From positions 12,476,868-12,540,867 of the forward strand of contig OZ007505.1 of the NCBI GenBank assembly GCA_963931865.1: DNA of 64,000 nucleotides, read 5' to 3'. Made by a program: the position numbers and the translations under genes. Source of the DNA: Axinella damicornis (lineage: Eukaryota > Porifera > Demospongiae > Axinellida > Axinellidae). The first letter of the stretch is position 1; each line of letters opens with the position of its first letter. The notes below the pieces were generated by a model, which was not told the origin of the DNA, made no database searches, and was given only the letters and a program-made list of their open reading frames with translations. Below are positions 1 through 10,567 of this stretch, in pieces.

Positions 1-3000
1 AGATGCCCTCCAACAACTCCTTCATGTAATTCCCGCAGGATGTCCTTGCGTTGGGACTTGGGTACCACCAGCTGATACACACCAACAGAACCACTGTCAC
101 TTTCCCACCTGCGGAAGAGTATTCCATTTCGAATGACAAGCTGTTCCCAGAGCTGCAGCAACCTGCGGGTTTCCAAACTTTGTGCCTTCTGCACCTCTGG
201 ATCTGGCATTCTGTTGGCTTCCTTGGCTTGGAGTGCAATAAGGAGATCAGGATCTCCTTCTTGAAGCTCTCGCATCTCCGGCATGGCTTCTTGCTCGGAA
301 GGACTGTCTGAGTCTTCTCTTGATGCAGTGGAGATTTGGATTGCATTCGGTTCTTCCTCTCTTCCACACTGCTTGCATGGCAGTCTGGAAAGTGCATCCG
401 CATTTTGGTGGTTTTTCCCCTTGCGATGCAGAATGGAAAAATTGAACTCTTGAAGTTTCTCCAGCCATCTGGCTAGCTGGCCCTCCGGCTCTTTGAATGA
501 CTGAAGCCACGTAAGAGAACCATGGTCAGTACGCAGGACGAATTCTCGGTCCAACAGGTAGGGACGGAAGTGCCGTGTGAACACCACAACTGCCAGCAAC
601 TCTCTTCTGGTGACACAATACCTTCGCTCTGCCTTGCTCAGTGTCCTGCTTGCAAATGCAACAACCCGTTCCTGGCCATCCTCATCACGTTGGGCCAAAA
701 CTGCCCCAATGCCAAAATCACTGGCGTCCGTGTCCAAGATAAACGGTTTTGTGTAGTCGGGATAGGCGAGCACTGGTGTGGTGGTGAGTCTGCCTCTCAG
801 GTCCTCAAAAGCACGTTGGCATTCCACAGTCCACTTAAAGTGAGCGTTCCGCTCCATTAGCCTGTGTAGTGGCTTGGCCATCGCTGCAAAGTCCCGGATG
901 AATCTCCGATAGTAACCAGCAAACCCCAGGAACTTCTGTACCTCCTTGGTTGTGGTTGGTGTTGGTCACTGTGCAACTTTGCTGGTCTTCGCGGGGTCTG
1001 TAGCAATCCCTTCATGGGACACAATGTGTCCCAAATACAATACCTCTCGCCTGAAGAATGCGCATTTCTTGGGCTTCAGTTTGAGGCCAGCTTTCCGTAG
1101 CCGCTGGAAAACGCTCTCCAGGTTCCGGAGGTGCTCTGTAAAAGTGCGTCCAACCACGATGACATCGTCCAGGTATACCAGGCAACTGGACCACTGGAGG
1201 TTGGTCAGCACCAGGTCCATGAGCCTTTGAAAGGTTGCTGGTCCATTGCATAGACCAAACGGGAGCACATTGAATTCAAACAAACCGTCTGGCGTACAAA
1301 ATGCAGTTTTCTCCTTGTCTTCGTCTGCTACCTCCACCTGCCAGTATCCGCTCACCATGTCGAGGGTACTGAACCACTTGGCACCTGCTAATGTGTCCAA
1401 CGTATCATCGATGCGTGGAAGTGGGTATGCATCTCGCCTCGTGGCAGCATTCACTTTCCTGTAGTCAATGCAGAACCTCACGCTCCCGTCCTTCTTGGGG
1501 ACGAGAACAATGGGCGAAGCCCATGGACTGCAGGACGGCTGTATCACACCCTTAGCCAGCATATCTTGAAGCAAGTGCCTTGCCTCCTCCCGTTTGTGTG
1601 CAGGAATCCGCCTGACTGGTTGCCGAATTGGTGGGGAGTTCCCAGTGTTCACTCGGTGCTTCACCATGTCGGTACGTCCTGGGTTGTCATCATCCGCAAA
1701 CACGTCAGCATTAGCCAATAACAACAGAAAAAACTGCTGTTTCTGCTCCTGTGTTAGCTCTCCACCACATTCCTCCACCATTTTCCATAGCATCTCCCTC
1801 TTGGAGGCAGACACCTCAGCAGCCACCCCTGTTGTGGGCTCCACTGCAGCAATGGTTTGTGGAATCTCACCAGTTCTTTCCACCACGCCCACTTTGGTAC
1901 CCTTAAAAACAACAACAGATTCAGATTGCATATTCAATACACGCATTGGCACACATGAAGTGGCTGGGTTCACTAGTGCATTTGCTACACTCACCGGTAG
2001 ACAGCCTGAATTGTCCCCTTCCAGGAACCAGGTACCTCCACTCACAGGTTTGTCTACCCTTGCTGTCACCTCCATCTCACTAAACGCCGGAATCTGCACA
2101 GTTTCCTCTAGGGTCACTCTGGCTTGCACAATGACTGGCTCAGGGGAGGAGCCACGTAACGCCATAGATACTCCACGGTCGACAAACCGCAGTACCCGAC
2201 TCCCCGTCTCCAGTGTGCAGTTATTTGATTCGAGGAAATCGAGCCCAAGAATTGCCTCAGCGGTAAGTGCTGATGCCACCACAACTCTGTTGCAAAATCG
2301 CTCACCAGCAATCATGATCTCCACCATTGTCGAACCACACTGAATGTCTAGGGAGGCCCCCGCTACTCCCACCAATGGGCGTCCGTCCCATGGTTCCAAC
2401 GGCTTCTTGGCTGATGGCAGCTTGTCCCAAAGGTCCTTACGCAACAGGGTGATGGCTGCTCCCGTGTCCAGGATAAAGATGGTAGGGGTGCCATTGGTAT
2501 ACCCAGACACCTTGTATGAGCGGCTGACTGGGACCACGGCGATGGCATCTTGGCTTGTAGACGCTGATTTCCGCTTGGGACGACTGGCACAACCCCGGGC
2601 AAAGTGTCCCTCTTGCCCACACTTATGACAAACAATGGGGCTACTTCGGCTTGGCGTCTCTGGGTACCCTGCCTTCGGAGGCCCTTGTTTCTCAAGCTTG
2701 TCCAGCCTCTCCATCACGTTTTGCAGCATAGCTGTAATCGAGTCCTGTTTGCTCTGGACCGCTGCCATAATAGCCTCTGGTTCAACACTTACTTGTGCCA
2801 CTTGGCCCGGCTGAGGCAGGAGATATGACTCCATCTCCAAGGTTGAACCCACAGCGTCAACAAGGGATGCTGGCCGTTTCTGTTTCACATTGAATGCCAC
2901 TTGTGGATTGTCAAGCTGGCCCAGATACTGATTCAGTGCTAAACGTTCTCTCGCTTTATCTTCCAGTTCGGGGAAAGCTTTATCAGCCAACACCCGCAAC

Positions 3001-3380
3001 TCATCAGCGTACTCTGCCCAGCCTTCACCTGGGCGTCTCTTCCTGGCACTGAACTCACTGAGGTATAACTCCTTTCGACTGTCAGGTTCGAACCTCTCTT
3101 TCAAAGCTCGTTTGAGCGCAGCGTAACTCGCTTTCGCGGTGTCTGGCAGGCGTCCATAGGCTGTCTGGGCTCTTCCCACCAACCGTACTCTCATCCACAA
3201 CAGTTTGGCGTCCTCGTTCCACTCATTAATGGCCGCCACGGCCTCAAAGTGGTCTACCCAGTCCTGGAAAGAACCGGTTCCGGCAAATGGTTCTGGAGTA
3301 ATCAGGGGTCGGGATTTGGCGCCACTTAGTGTCGCTTCAGTAGGGCCGTCCCGGCTGGCGCCCTCTCCCGAACTCGTCAT
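1..3380 (-). CDS. Gag-Pol polyprotein of Ty3/gypsy element (partial, one in-frame TGA)
   Basis: Makes the capsid and replication enzymes of the retrotransposon. The ATG at 3380-3378 opens an 804-residue frame. A retrotransposon gag domain covers about residues 25-190, a CCHC zinc knuckle (CHKCGQEGHFARGC) residues 251-264, a pepsin-type protease with DTGA near 305, and a reverse transcriptase from about 600 with YLDD at 736-739. A TGA at 968-966 follows K-V-A-Q, where relatives carry tryptophan. The same frame then stays open to position 1 through the RT-RNase H connection (GFAGYYRRFIRDF) and an RNase H with D (DTDASDFG), E (TRRELLAV) and D (RTDHGSL). It ends at the first histidine of the integrase HHCC domain. 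There is no shift between gag and pol. The TGA is probably a point mutation (TGG to TGA), although readthrough cannot be excluded. Confidence 0.93.
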
Positions 3381-3404
3381 CGTCCACCCGTACTAGCAAG
3401 CAAG

Positions 3405-3422
3405 ATCCTGCCGACTACGCCA
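3405..3422 (-). other. Primer-binding site complementary to the 3' end of tRNA-Ser
   Basis: On the minus strand the 18 bases TGGCGTAGTCGGCAGGAT begin with TGG, the complement of the tRNA CCA tail. They match the complement of the acceptor and T-arm end of animal tRNA-Ser of the UCN class (from memory of that tRNA's sequence). The site lies 1-2 bp inside the LTR boundary and 24 bp upstream of the gag start, as expected for minus-strand DNA priming. Confidence 0.8.
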
Positions 3423-3423
3423 G

Positions 3424-3730
3424 TGTAGTGTACGCTTGCAGCTAGGCACTACAACAGTTCAACAGGCTCTGACTTTAATACAACAGGTGAGAATCATAAG
3501 ACGGCTTCACACGTGTACAACTCAGCACTTCTCAACACGCATGCGTAGACATTACATCACATTACACAGAGCACATTTATCATGCGATAATAGCAGAGAC
3601 TGTTCCAAGTTCATGACTTACACTAGGAATGGGGTAGATCACTTGTGGACTGAACTAGAACCCCAGTAGTGCTGAGCATGACCCGGGAGGGAACAGACCG
3701 GGTGAAGAGAGAGGCACTCCTTCCGCCACA
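3424..3730 (-). repeat. Putative 5' LTR of the gypsy element (about 307 bp)
   Basis: On the minus strand the segment starts TGTGGCGGAAGG and ends CACTACA, giving TG...CA ends next to the primer-binding site. An ATTAAA polyadenylation-like hexamer lies about 50 bases before the 3' end. The inner boundary is fixed by the primer site. The outer boundary at 3730 is inferred from the TGTGG start, because the partner LTR is outside the window. Confidence 0.6.
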
Positions 3731-3999
3731 AATACCAGATGGGTCTCCTTAGTTGTTAACTGTTTGTATGCACGGCGAGCACATGAGTATCCCGTAACCT
3801 TAAAGGGCACTCCTGAAGTGGCCTGAATTAGTGCACCTTAATTGTTACTAAGGACCAGTGTTCTCATTAAAGCGCGGAACCTAGGCACCCTGCTGCGCTT
3901 AGTGCTCCTGTGCAGCCGGCCATTAATCATGCACATGCCACACGTAATATGAAATAGGGATTTACTCGAGGCGCCACGTGTTCCCGATTGAGATGGCAC

Positions 4000-4130
4000 A
4001 TTATTAAGCACATGCGCCTGTACCCCCACAGGAAGAAAATATTCAAATGTGAGTTGCACTTAATTATAATTGGAAGTGTGCTTCATTTGGAATTATAGCT
4101 TTCCACTCTGTAGTATCGGAAAATGGCAGT
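4000..4130. repeat. Partial copy of the TACCRTAGTC MITE family
   Basis: The stretch with AAGCACATGCGCCTGTA, the CCCCACAGGAAG block and GTGTGCTTCATTTGGAATTA matches the complement of 39190-39340, inside the better-preserved copy at 39096-39354. The ends are missing here. The remaining bases from 3731 to 4000 show nothing recognisable. Confidence 0.55.
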
Positions 4131-4190
4131 GTGTGCATGCAGGCTGGTGAGTATCAAGCTTTTTTGTTGACTCTTGCTCCCCACACCCAG

Positions 4191-4461
<271 letters not shown>

Positions 4462-4628
4462 CCCAGACACATATCCTCAAACAAACCACAAAATACATGA
4501 TGCCCCTAGACAAACTGAATGAGGAAGAAACAGGTCGTCTACCATTTCTCCTTACTCCGTGAATTGTAGGCATGTGACCTAATCAGATGTTCTTACCACC
4601 TGCACACACCAATGCCAGCTCCAGCAGA

Positions 4629-4833
4629 TGCGGGACAATTAATGAAAGTGGTTGCACCTCTCTCCTTGACACAGTTACTGCTGCCTCTCCTGGGAACTTG
4701 CAGCTGCTGATACACAATTGGTCCACAAAGCATGTACTTGTTGATCTTCTGGAATTTGGAGCGAATCCACTGATCGCTCGGAAGGCGCCCCATCACTATC
4801 CAGAGATGCGTGACAGACTTGAGGAAGAATCAG
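4629..4833 (+). CDS. Possible ankyrin-repeat exon, unrecognised gene
   Basis: This open frame ends in a good donor (CAG|GTAAGTA at 4834). It contains G-C-T-S-L-L-D-T-V, then V-L-V-D-L-L-E-F-G-A-N-P-L, which matches the second helix and turn of an ankyrin repeat (LLxxGAxP). The final part (PEMRDRLEEESG) is charged. The exon start is uncertain. No family beyond ankyrin-like can be claimed. Confidence 0.4.
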
Positions 4834-5585
4834 GTAAGTAGTTGCTAAAGGTGATTTGATGTGCTTGGTCACTATTGTCGTGGCAACAGTAAACTGGACC
4901 CCTGGTGGGGACAAGGCCCGGTATGATTATCATTCCTTAGGTATTATGCGGAAGTAGCAGACCCAACAGCTCTAGTGCTGCCAGGGTGCAGTGATTTAAT
5001 CAATCATATTGGCTTGCTAATGCTTGAGTGCGGTAGAGTAGACTAAAAGTCTGAATTCACTGATATTCTCGGCGAAGCTGCACATAATTGCTCATTACAT
5101 ACGTATACATAATTATAGTATAACAGCAGACACATTGGGACAATATATTATATTCAGGTGTACTGTCAGGTCTCGAAATGCGAAAAAGAGTATTGCCTTG
5201 TAGAGAGGTATCCTAGTAACAGCAATTGAATGCCTACATGACATGTGTAACTGAGTTAGTGACTGGTTCATTTAATTTGTACCTTGTAGCTAGTTCATCT
5301 GAGAAGTCTCTGAAGTAGCTATGCAAGTGTATGCTGAGAGCTAGAATCAATGATGTCAGGTGCATCAATACAGAAGACAGTAAAGTCCCTAAGCATCTGC
5401 AGACCTACCTGGAGACCAGGGGACACGTAAAAACCAAGACTTAAATTCACTGAAGAAAGGATTGGAACAGGCAGAAGAATTAAGGAAGAAGCATGCAGTG
5501 GTTAGCAGCAGTACTGACCTTGCATGACCTGTTATGTACACTGTAAGCCTGCACGTTATGCAATTTCTTCACACTAGATCTCCAC

Positions 5586-5703
5586 AGCCTTGTCCCCAGG
5601 TCCCGCCCAGTTTTTGGCGCTTGCCATACTGCAAGGGACGAACAGGCGCCTGGTACTGCAATGCAAGTGACATAAAAACTAGGCGGGGCTTGGGAATGAG
5701 GCT
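5586..5703. repeat. Foldback MITE of the TAGCCTCGTTCCCAGG family
   Basis: The left end AGCCTTGTCCCCAGG, followed by CCCGCCCAGTTTTTGGCGCTTG, is answered at the right by its complement ending GGGGCTTGGGAATGAGGCT. The whole folds into a long imperfect hairpin. No clear 9-bp target duplication is visible at this copy. Confidence 0.75.
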
Positions 5704-5887
5704 GCAGTTGTAGCCTCGTTCCCCCACAACCAGTATTTGATTGCTTCCTGTATGAAATACCCAACTGTCTTTCATACTGGAAGTGATGAAATGCTGGCGG
5801 TGGGAACGTCCTGGGAACTATTTTTGTTGTACGTAGCTGCAGCTGATGCACAATGAATTTGTCAATGTTTGCCCTGTTTTCGGCTAT

Positions 5888-5961
5888 ACCCTGGTCTCAT
5901 GCCCAGCCCACTGCACCCCGTCACAAGGGGGTGCAGTGATCTGGGCACGATTGAGACTATA
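5888..5961. repeat. Short imperfect hairpin, TGGTCTCATGCCCAG type
   Basis: GGTCTCATGCCCAG and CTGCACCCC on the left pair with GGGGTGCAG and CTGGGCACGATTGAGAC on the right. The ends resemble the TAGTCTC hairpin elements found at 44863, 46538 and 41452. Confidence 0.55.
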
Positions 5962-6808
5962 ATGCATGCACCCGGCCCGCGATCTCTTTGTCATAGCAAT
6001 ATTATCATAGAGCATGACAGAATGGCTACATACAGTGTACATGTGTATAATATGTACTGTACAGTCCCAATGAACTCGTACAAGATTAAGTTAAATTGAA
6101 TTATTATGCGCATAAAATTTAATGTTCCAGCTGAGTGCACAAGTGCATGCAGTCAGCACCCCAAGGCCCCAGGGGCCAGGCTTCTTGAGGACTCCTATCA
6201 GCTTCATTTTGGGGGTGGGTGTATTAGGATTTTCATCGAAATGGCAGGGACACTCAAGGATCGAGACTCAGAGCCGACACCTTCAGTTTCTCGTACTCCT
6301 CAACTGCACAGATGAGTTCCCGGTTGATGGAACCATGCTCCCGCTGTGTGTCCAGAACTTGTCTTTCTGGTACCACAGACTGTTATTAGTATCCTTCAGC
6401 TCTTTGGACAGCATGGAGTTCAGCTGATCGAGCTTGCTCATAGGATTCTACAAGAGCTCACTTCTGATCGTGGAGTTGCAGCTCCCTTATCCCATGCGCT
6501 GACTAGATAACTGTGTAGTCATTCAGTTTTAATATTTCTGCAGGTCACCACATGCATCTTGTAGCTCATGGCACTTGACTTCGAGCGCACTGACTTGTGT
6601 CTTCAGGGCATCTTCTGAGCTCTGTTGATGACATCATCCAGTACAGGCCTGAGAGCGGCAGATTTCAGTTTCATTTCTTGAAGGTTATTCGGGCGCATGT
6701 TGAATCAAGCACTTCATATTTTGCCATCTATCCCTTGATCTTCACCTGAAGGCCACAGTTGACTGTTTCTAGGCTGCAGTTGTATTCCATTGTCACAGCA
6801 CACACCTG

Positions 6809-6868
6809 TGTGTGTGTGTGTGTGTGCGCGCGTGTGCGTGCGTGTGTGTGTGTGTGCGTGTGCGTGTG
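6809..6868. repeat. GT/GC-rich microsatellite
   Basis: About 60 bp of TG repeat with CG substitutions (TGTGCGCGCGTGTGCGTG). No gene overlaps it. Confidence 0.9.
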
Positions 6869-7867
6869 GAGGCACGTATACCTGAGGAACTAGGTTGGGA
6901 TAGGCTTGCACCCAGGCTTTCTAACCCAACATTTGTCATTGCAGTACTAACGCAGGGGAATATCTTGTCATTGAATTAGAGATGGTTATGAATGCCAGGA
7001 GGGAGTGCTGTAAACCAATGTCAATAATCGGTTAATCGATTGGCTACATGTATAATTGTATATGCCTGAGCTATCAATTATTGCCCACCCTAGGTTAAAT
7101 TGTGACGTCATGTGATCGTTGTCGAGTAAAGCCACAGACTACGCTACAGCTAGCCAGCTAGCTGTTCTAGCTATTTGCTGTCAGCAAGTTGCCACGAACA
7201 CTGATCAGTGCAAGCTCCAAACACCTGTTGGCATTTTTTCTGCAGTTTGTAAGTAATTTGGCTACAAAAGGGATGCTGGAATGGGAAAGCTGATAACTCG
7301 GTAAACCTACATGTGGTTGTACTCCTGCAGTGGAACAATACAGTCATGTAGATCTTAAGAACCATTTGCAATCGTACTATCAGAAGGACTACAGCAAACT
7401 TGAGCAGCCAGACAGAGCAGTGGCAGTTTTTGTCATGCCATTTCCTACCAAGGTTAAAGTACAGCTTAAAGTACAATGAGGAATCCCAATAATCAATTAG
7501 GGCTGTACGGTCAGGTCACAGCTCTAATGGACCTACTCTTTGAATTTGGCTGAGAGTCTATCCGCTAGCCCCTCTCCACCTTGGCTCTATACGTGCACAT
7601 GTGGCAGGTCGGATGGAGAGGGCCAGTGGATAGACTGAGGCACTCCACACTTCCACACATACATGTACAAGATCTTTGTACCTGTTCAATCTGCCTGCTC
7701 TGGTTTGCCGCGACTGCAGCCACTCCCTCTCCACTTAGTTCTCGGCCTGCTGCCGACTCAGCCGGTCCTCAGCTGCTCAGCACTGCAGGACAACAAACAC
7801 AGTACACTGATGATAGTTAGTACCGATTGTCATGACAACCAGTCTCATACCCAGGCCTGTGGTGGCC

Positions 7868-8304
7868 TTGTACTCAGGCCCACAGTGGCCTCCTACCTAG
7901 GCACACAGTGGCCTCCTACCTAGGCACACAGTGGCCTCCTACCTAGGCCCACAGTGGCCTCCTACCTAGGCCCACAGTGGCCTCCTACCTAGGCCCACAG
8001 TGGCCTCCTACCTAGGCCCACAGTGGCCTCCTACCTAGGCACACAGTGGCCTCCTACCTAGGCACACAGTGGCCTCCTACCTAGGCACACAGTGGCCTCC
8101 TACCAAGGCCCACAGTGGCCTCCTACCTAGGCACACAGTGGCCTCCTACCTAGGCACACAGTGGCCTCCTACCTAGGCACACAGTGGCCTCCTACCTAGG
8201 CACACAGTGGCCTCCTACCTAGGCACACAGTGGCCTCCTACCTAGGCACACAGTGGCCTCCTACCTAGGCACGCAGTGGCCTCTTACCTAGGCCCTCTTA
8301 CCTA
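7868..8304. repeat. 23-bp minisatellite, left block
   Basis: About 19 head-to-tail copies of a 23-bp unit. Its core is CCTAGGCACACAGTGGCC followed by TCCTA, with a CCCACAGT variant in the first copies. Units are almost identical, so the array expanded recently. It is split by an inserted element at 8305. Confidence 0.97.
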
Positions 8305-8535
8305 GCAGGGTTTCATCTAGAAAAAAATGTTTGGGGGGGAAGTAGTGGCAAGTGCCGTGCAAAATGTTTTGAGGTTAATTAATTCCCCGGAAGAGGTGTG
8401 GCCTACAGCAGTATCTGAGTCCTAATAAGGTATTACCTATGTAATGATATAGTCAATCTCTTCTTTGGGGGGGAAGCTAGACTGTTTGGGGGGGGGGGGG
8501 GAAGCTTCCCCCCCCCCCAGTAGATGAAACCTTGC
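8305..8535. mobile_element. 231-bp MITE inserted inside the 23-bp minisatellite
   Basis: The ends are GCAGGGTTTCATCTA and TAGATGAAACCTTGC, 15-bp inverted repeats with one mismatch. A second internal pair is formed by G-run/AAG and its complement near 8480-8520. CTA occurs directly on both sides (8302-8304 and 8536-8538), and the minisatellite resumes after it, so both boundaries are well defined. There is no coding capacity. The transposon superfamily is unclear. Confidence 0.8.
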
Positions 8536-8870
8536 CTAGGCACACAGTGGCCTCCTACCTAGGCACGTTACGTGGCCTCTTACCTAGGCCCACAGTGGCC
8601 TAGCACCCAGGCTTACGGTGTCCTCACATCTACACCCACAATGGTCACCTACCCAGAACTATGGTGGCCTCACACCCAAGCCAATGGCAGCTTTTCCTAC
8701 CCAGACCCCAGACCCACAATGGCCTCCAGCCAGTCCCATGGCGGCCTCCTACACAGACCCACGGTAGCCTCACACTCAGGCCCATGGTGGCCATGTACCC
8801 AGGCCCACAGTCAGGCAGTCAGGCCACGGTGGCCATGTTCTCAGGCTCACGGTGGTCCTACATGGCTTGA
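8536..8870. repeat. Minisatellite, degenerate right block
   Basis: The 23-bp unit continues for two or three good copies. It then decays into a looser array of CCCAGGCCCA(C/T)GGTGGCC units out to about 8870, where copies are older and of irregular length. Confidence 0.85.
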
Positions 8871-9304
8871 GTGCATATGGCCACCATGTGACTGGGTAGC
8901 CGTGAGTCTGAGTGGACTATAGGTATGGGTAGGAAGCTACCGTATGCGGAGTCTCACTGCTATATGGTTCTAGCCTAAACTACACATTTACTTATGGACA
9001 CGAACCCCAATCTCACAGGTTGGCAGCTCTCATGGGTCTGCATGGTGTAGACAGTTATAGCTCCAAGCCTCCTCCGGAGCCTTTCAAGACCGAAGAATAC
9101 GTCAGTGACCTTAACAGCGCAGGGATGAAACAACGATTGGTGTTCTTTAATTAGAGAAGGGCGTAGTGCAAGCCAGTGCAAACTACGTCCTCGCAGAGGT
9201 TATCCTCCTTGCATGATGCGAGAAGAGGCCAGTAGGAGAGGACAGACGAGAACAGGTTTGTTGACTGCCACTAAAATAGGGTGGGTGGCCAGGATTAGTT
9301 TGCT

Positions 9305-9374
9305 GTCTCTGTGATTGAGTATCCTTGGAAGTTTACCCCCGGGGTAAACTCCAAGGATACTCAATCACCGAGAC
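9305..9374. repeat. 70-bp near-perfect palindrome
   Basis: The arm GTGATTGAGTATCCTTGG and the adjoining AGTTTACCCC are answered exactly on the right. The only mismatch lies in the outer TCTCTG/CCGAGA pair. The centre is CCCCGGGG. It would form an almost uninterrupted 35-bp stem. Confidence 0.95.
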
Positions 9375-9375
9375 A

Positions 9376-9651
9376 TTTGAGGGGGGTCTGCCCACGGCGT
9401 GACAGGACAAACTGTGCGGCATGCAAGGGGGGACCCAGATATGGGGCCCCAGTCCCCCCTTGCATGCTGCAACGTGACAGTACGTTAGCATCCGTATGCT
9501 ATACAGTATTTATACAGACCCTAACCACACCCTAACCCCACCCTAACCCATATAGAATAGTGTATAGCATATGGATGCTAACGTACTGTCGCTAAAGGAA
9601 AATATGCTGCACAGGTTGTCCTGTCGCGCTGTGGGCAGTCCCCCCTCAAAA
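9376..9651. repeat. 276-bp foldback element with telomere-like CCCTAA motifs in the loop
   Basis: Outer arms TTTGAGGGGGGTCTGCCC and its complement, middle arms CAGGACAAACTGTGC, and inner arms GACAGTACGTTAGCATCC pair along most of the length. The loop carries three CCCTAAC-like units within 30 bp. No open frame and no clear target duplication. Confidence 0.85.
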
Positions 9652-10410
9652 GTGGGCTGTCCACAGCAGAATAATCGGTCCCCCTGGACCAACTGTGTTG
9701 CACATACAGTAAGGTTGCCGAGGTTGGCTGTACATGTACGTACCAAGTTGAGAAGAAATCAGGCCCTCCTTCCTGTGAGTGGTACTCCAAGTGATCCATG
9801 TTGATCGGTTGTTTGGGTCTGGCAACGAGATCAAGTGATGAACCCGGATTGTGCTACCGGCCCAAGAAGGAACTGCGCCAAGTGGCCCCAAACGCTTCTC
9901 ACACTTTTGTACATGTATGTTCACAAACGTAATGAACTGAATGTGTAAAACCCTACAGGACTGTTAAGATTTGCAAGAGTACATGAAAAGTTAGCCGTGA
10001 CTATTGCAAGTGGGTGTGGTTAAAGTCACGAATTTGCGCAGGATGACTGCAATTATGCTTGTGTGAAGCTACGTAGGAGCTTCAAAACCCACATGAAGTG
10101 TAAATATAGGGATCCATACGTAGGCCCTCCACATTGATCAGTTTAGAGAGTACCTTTAGCTGTAAAGTCCAGATGTGCAGACTGTCGATTCTACTGTTTG
10201 GAGACACGCCATCAGAAGTACTAGGGCGTGATGGAAGCGTTTTTTGGCTAGGTTGAACAGTCCAGATAGGATGACCCTTGAGTGTGAATAACCACCATCT
10301 TGACTCCCCTCTTTGGAATACTGTAACAGCGCCGTATAACTTCGGAACGGCCATCAATATATTTACCAAAAAAACGCTTCGTCCGGCCTTTTCTACACTG
10401 TTTGTGCCTA

Positions 10411-10488
10411 TGTCGGAGTGAATGATGTCCCCCCGGACATTATTCACTAGTGAATAATGTCCCCTCCAGTGAATAATGTCCCCCCTTG
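10411..10488 (+). repeat. Left TIR and subterminal palindrome of the Ginger element
   Basis: TGTCGGAGTG is followed by TGTCCCCCC and then one full 28-bp palindrome (half-site GGACATTATTCACT, 10435-10462) plus half of another. The same modules occur inverted at the right end. Confidence 0.88.
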
Positions 10489-10567
10489 CGCATGCGTCGC
10501 CAAGGTGGCAAACTCGATTGCCGATCTGCGAAGGTGGTAAATTCGATCGAAGCAGCGCTGCATTATC

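Larger units (their letters stand above)
1..3730 (-). mobile_element. Ty3/gypsy LTR retrotransposon, 5' portion (3' end outside window)
   Basis: Reading the minus strand from 3730 downwards, a putative LTR, a primer-binding site and a gag-pol frame follow in the standard order. The visible pol order is protease, reverse transcriptase, RNase H, then the first residues of the integrase zinc domain at the window edge, which is the Ty3/gypsy order. The integrase core and 3' LTR must lie to the left of position 1, so insertion age and target duplication cannot be read here. The near-intact frame suggests a fairly young copy. Confidence 0.93.
4834..7847. other. Non-coding stretch with small repeats
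   Basis: No convincing exon was found. It holds a hairpin element at 5586-5703, a smaller hairpin at 5888-5961 and a GT-rich microsatellite at 6809-6868. The remainder is moderately AT-rich unique-looking sequence without codon structure, consistent with intron or intergenic DNA. Confidence 0.6.
8871..10406. other. Intergenic stretch with two foldbacks
   Basis: No exon is recognised. A 70-bp palindrome (9305-9374) abuts a 276-bp foldback (9376-9651). The rest up to the Ginger element is unique-looking sequence. Confidence 0.6.

Noticed and set aside
1594..2343. Plus-strand 249-codon ORF
   Set aside because: Lies opposite the gypsy gag-pol; composition is that of an antisense shadow.
7868..8304. 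CRISPR-like regular repeats of 23 bp
   Set aside because: Tandem copies without unique spacers: a minisatellite.
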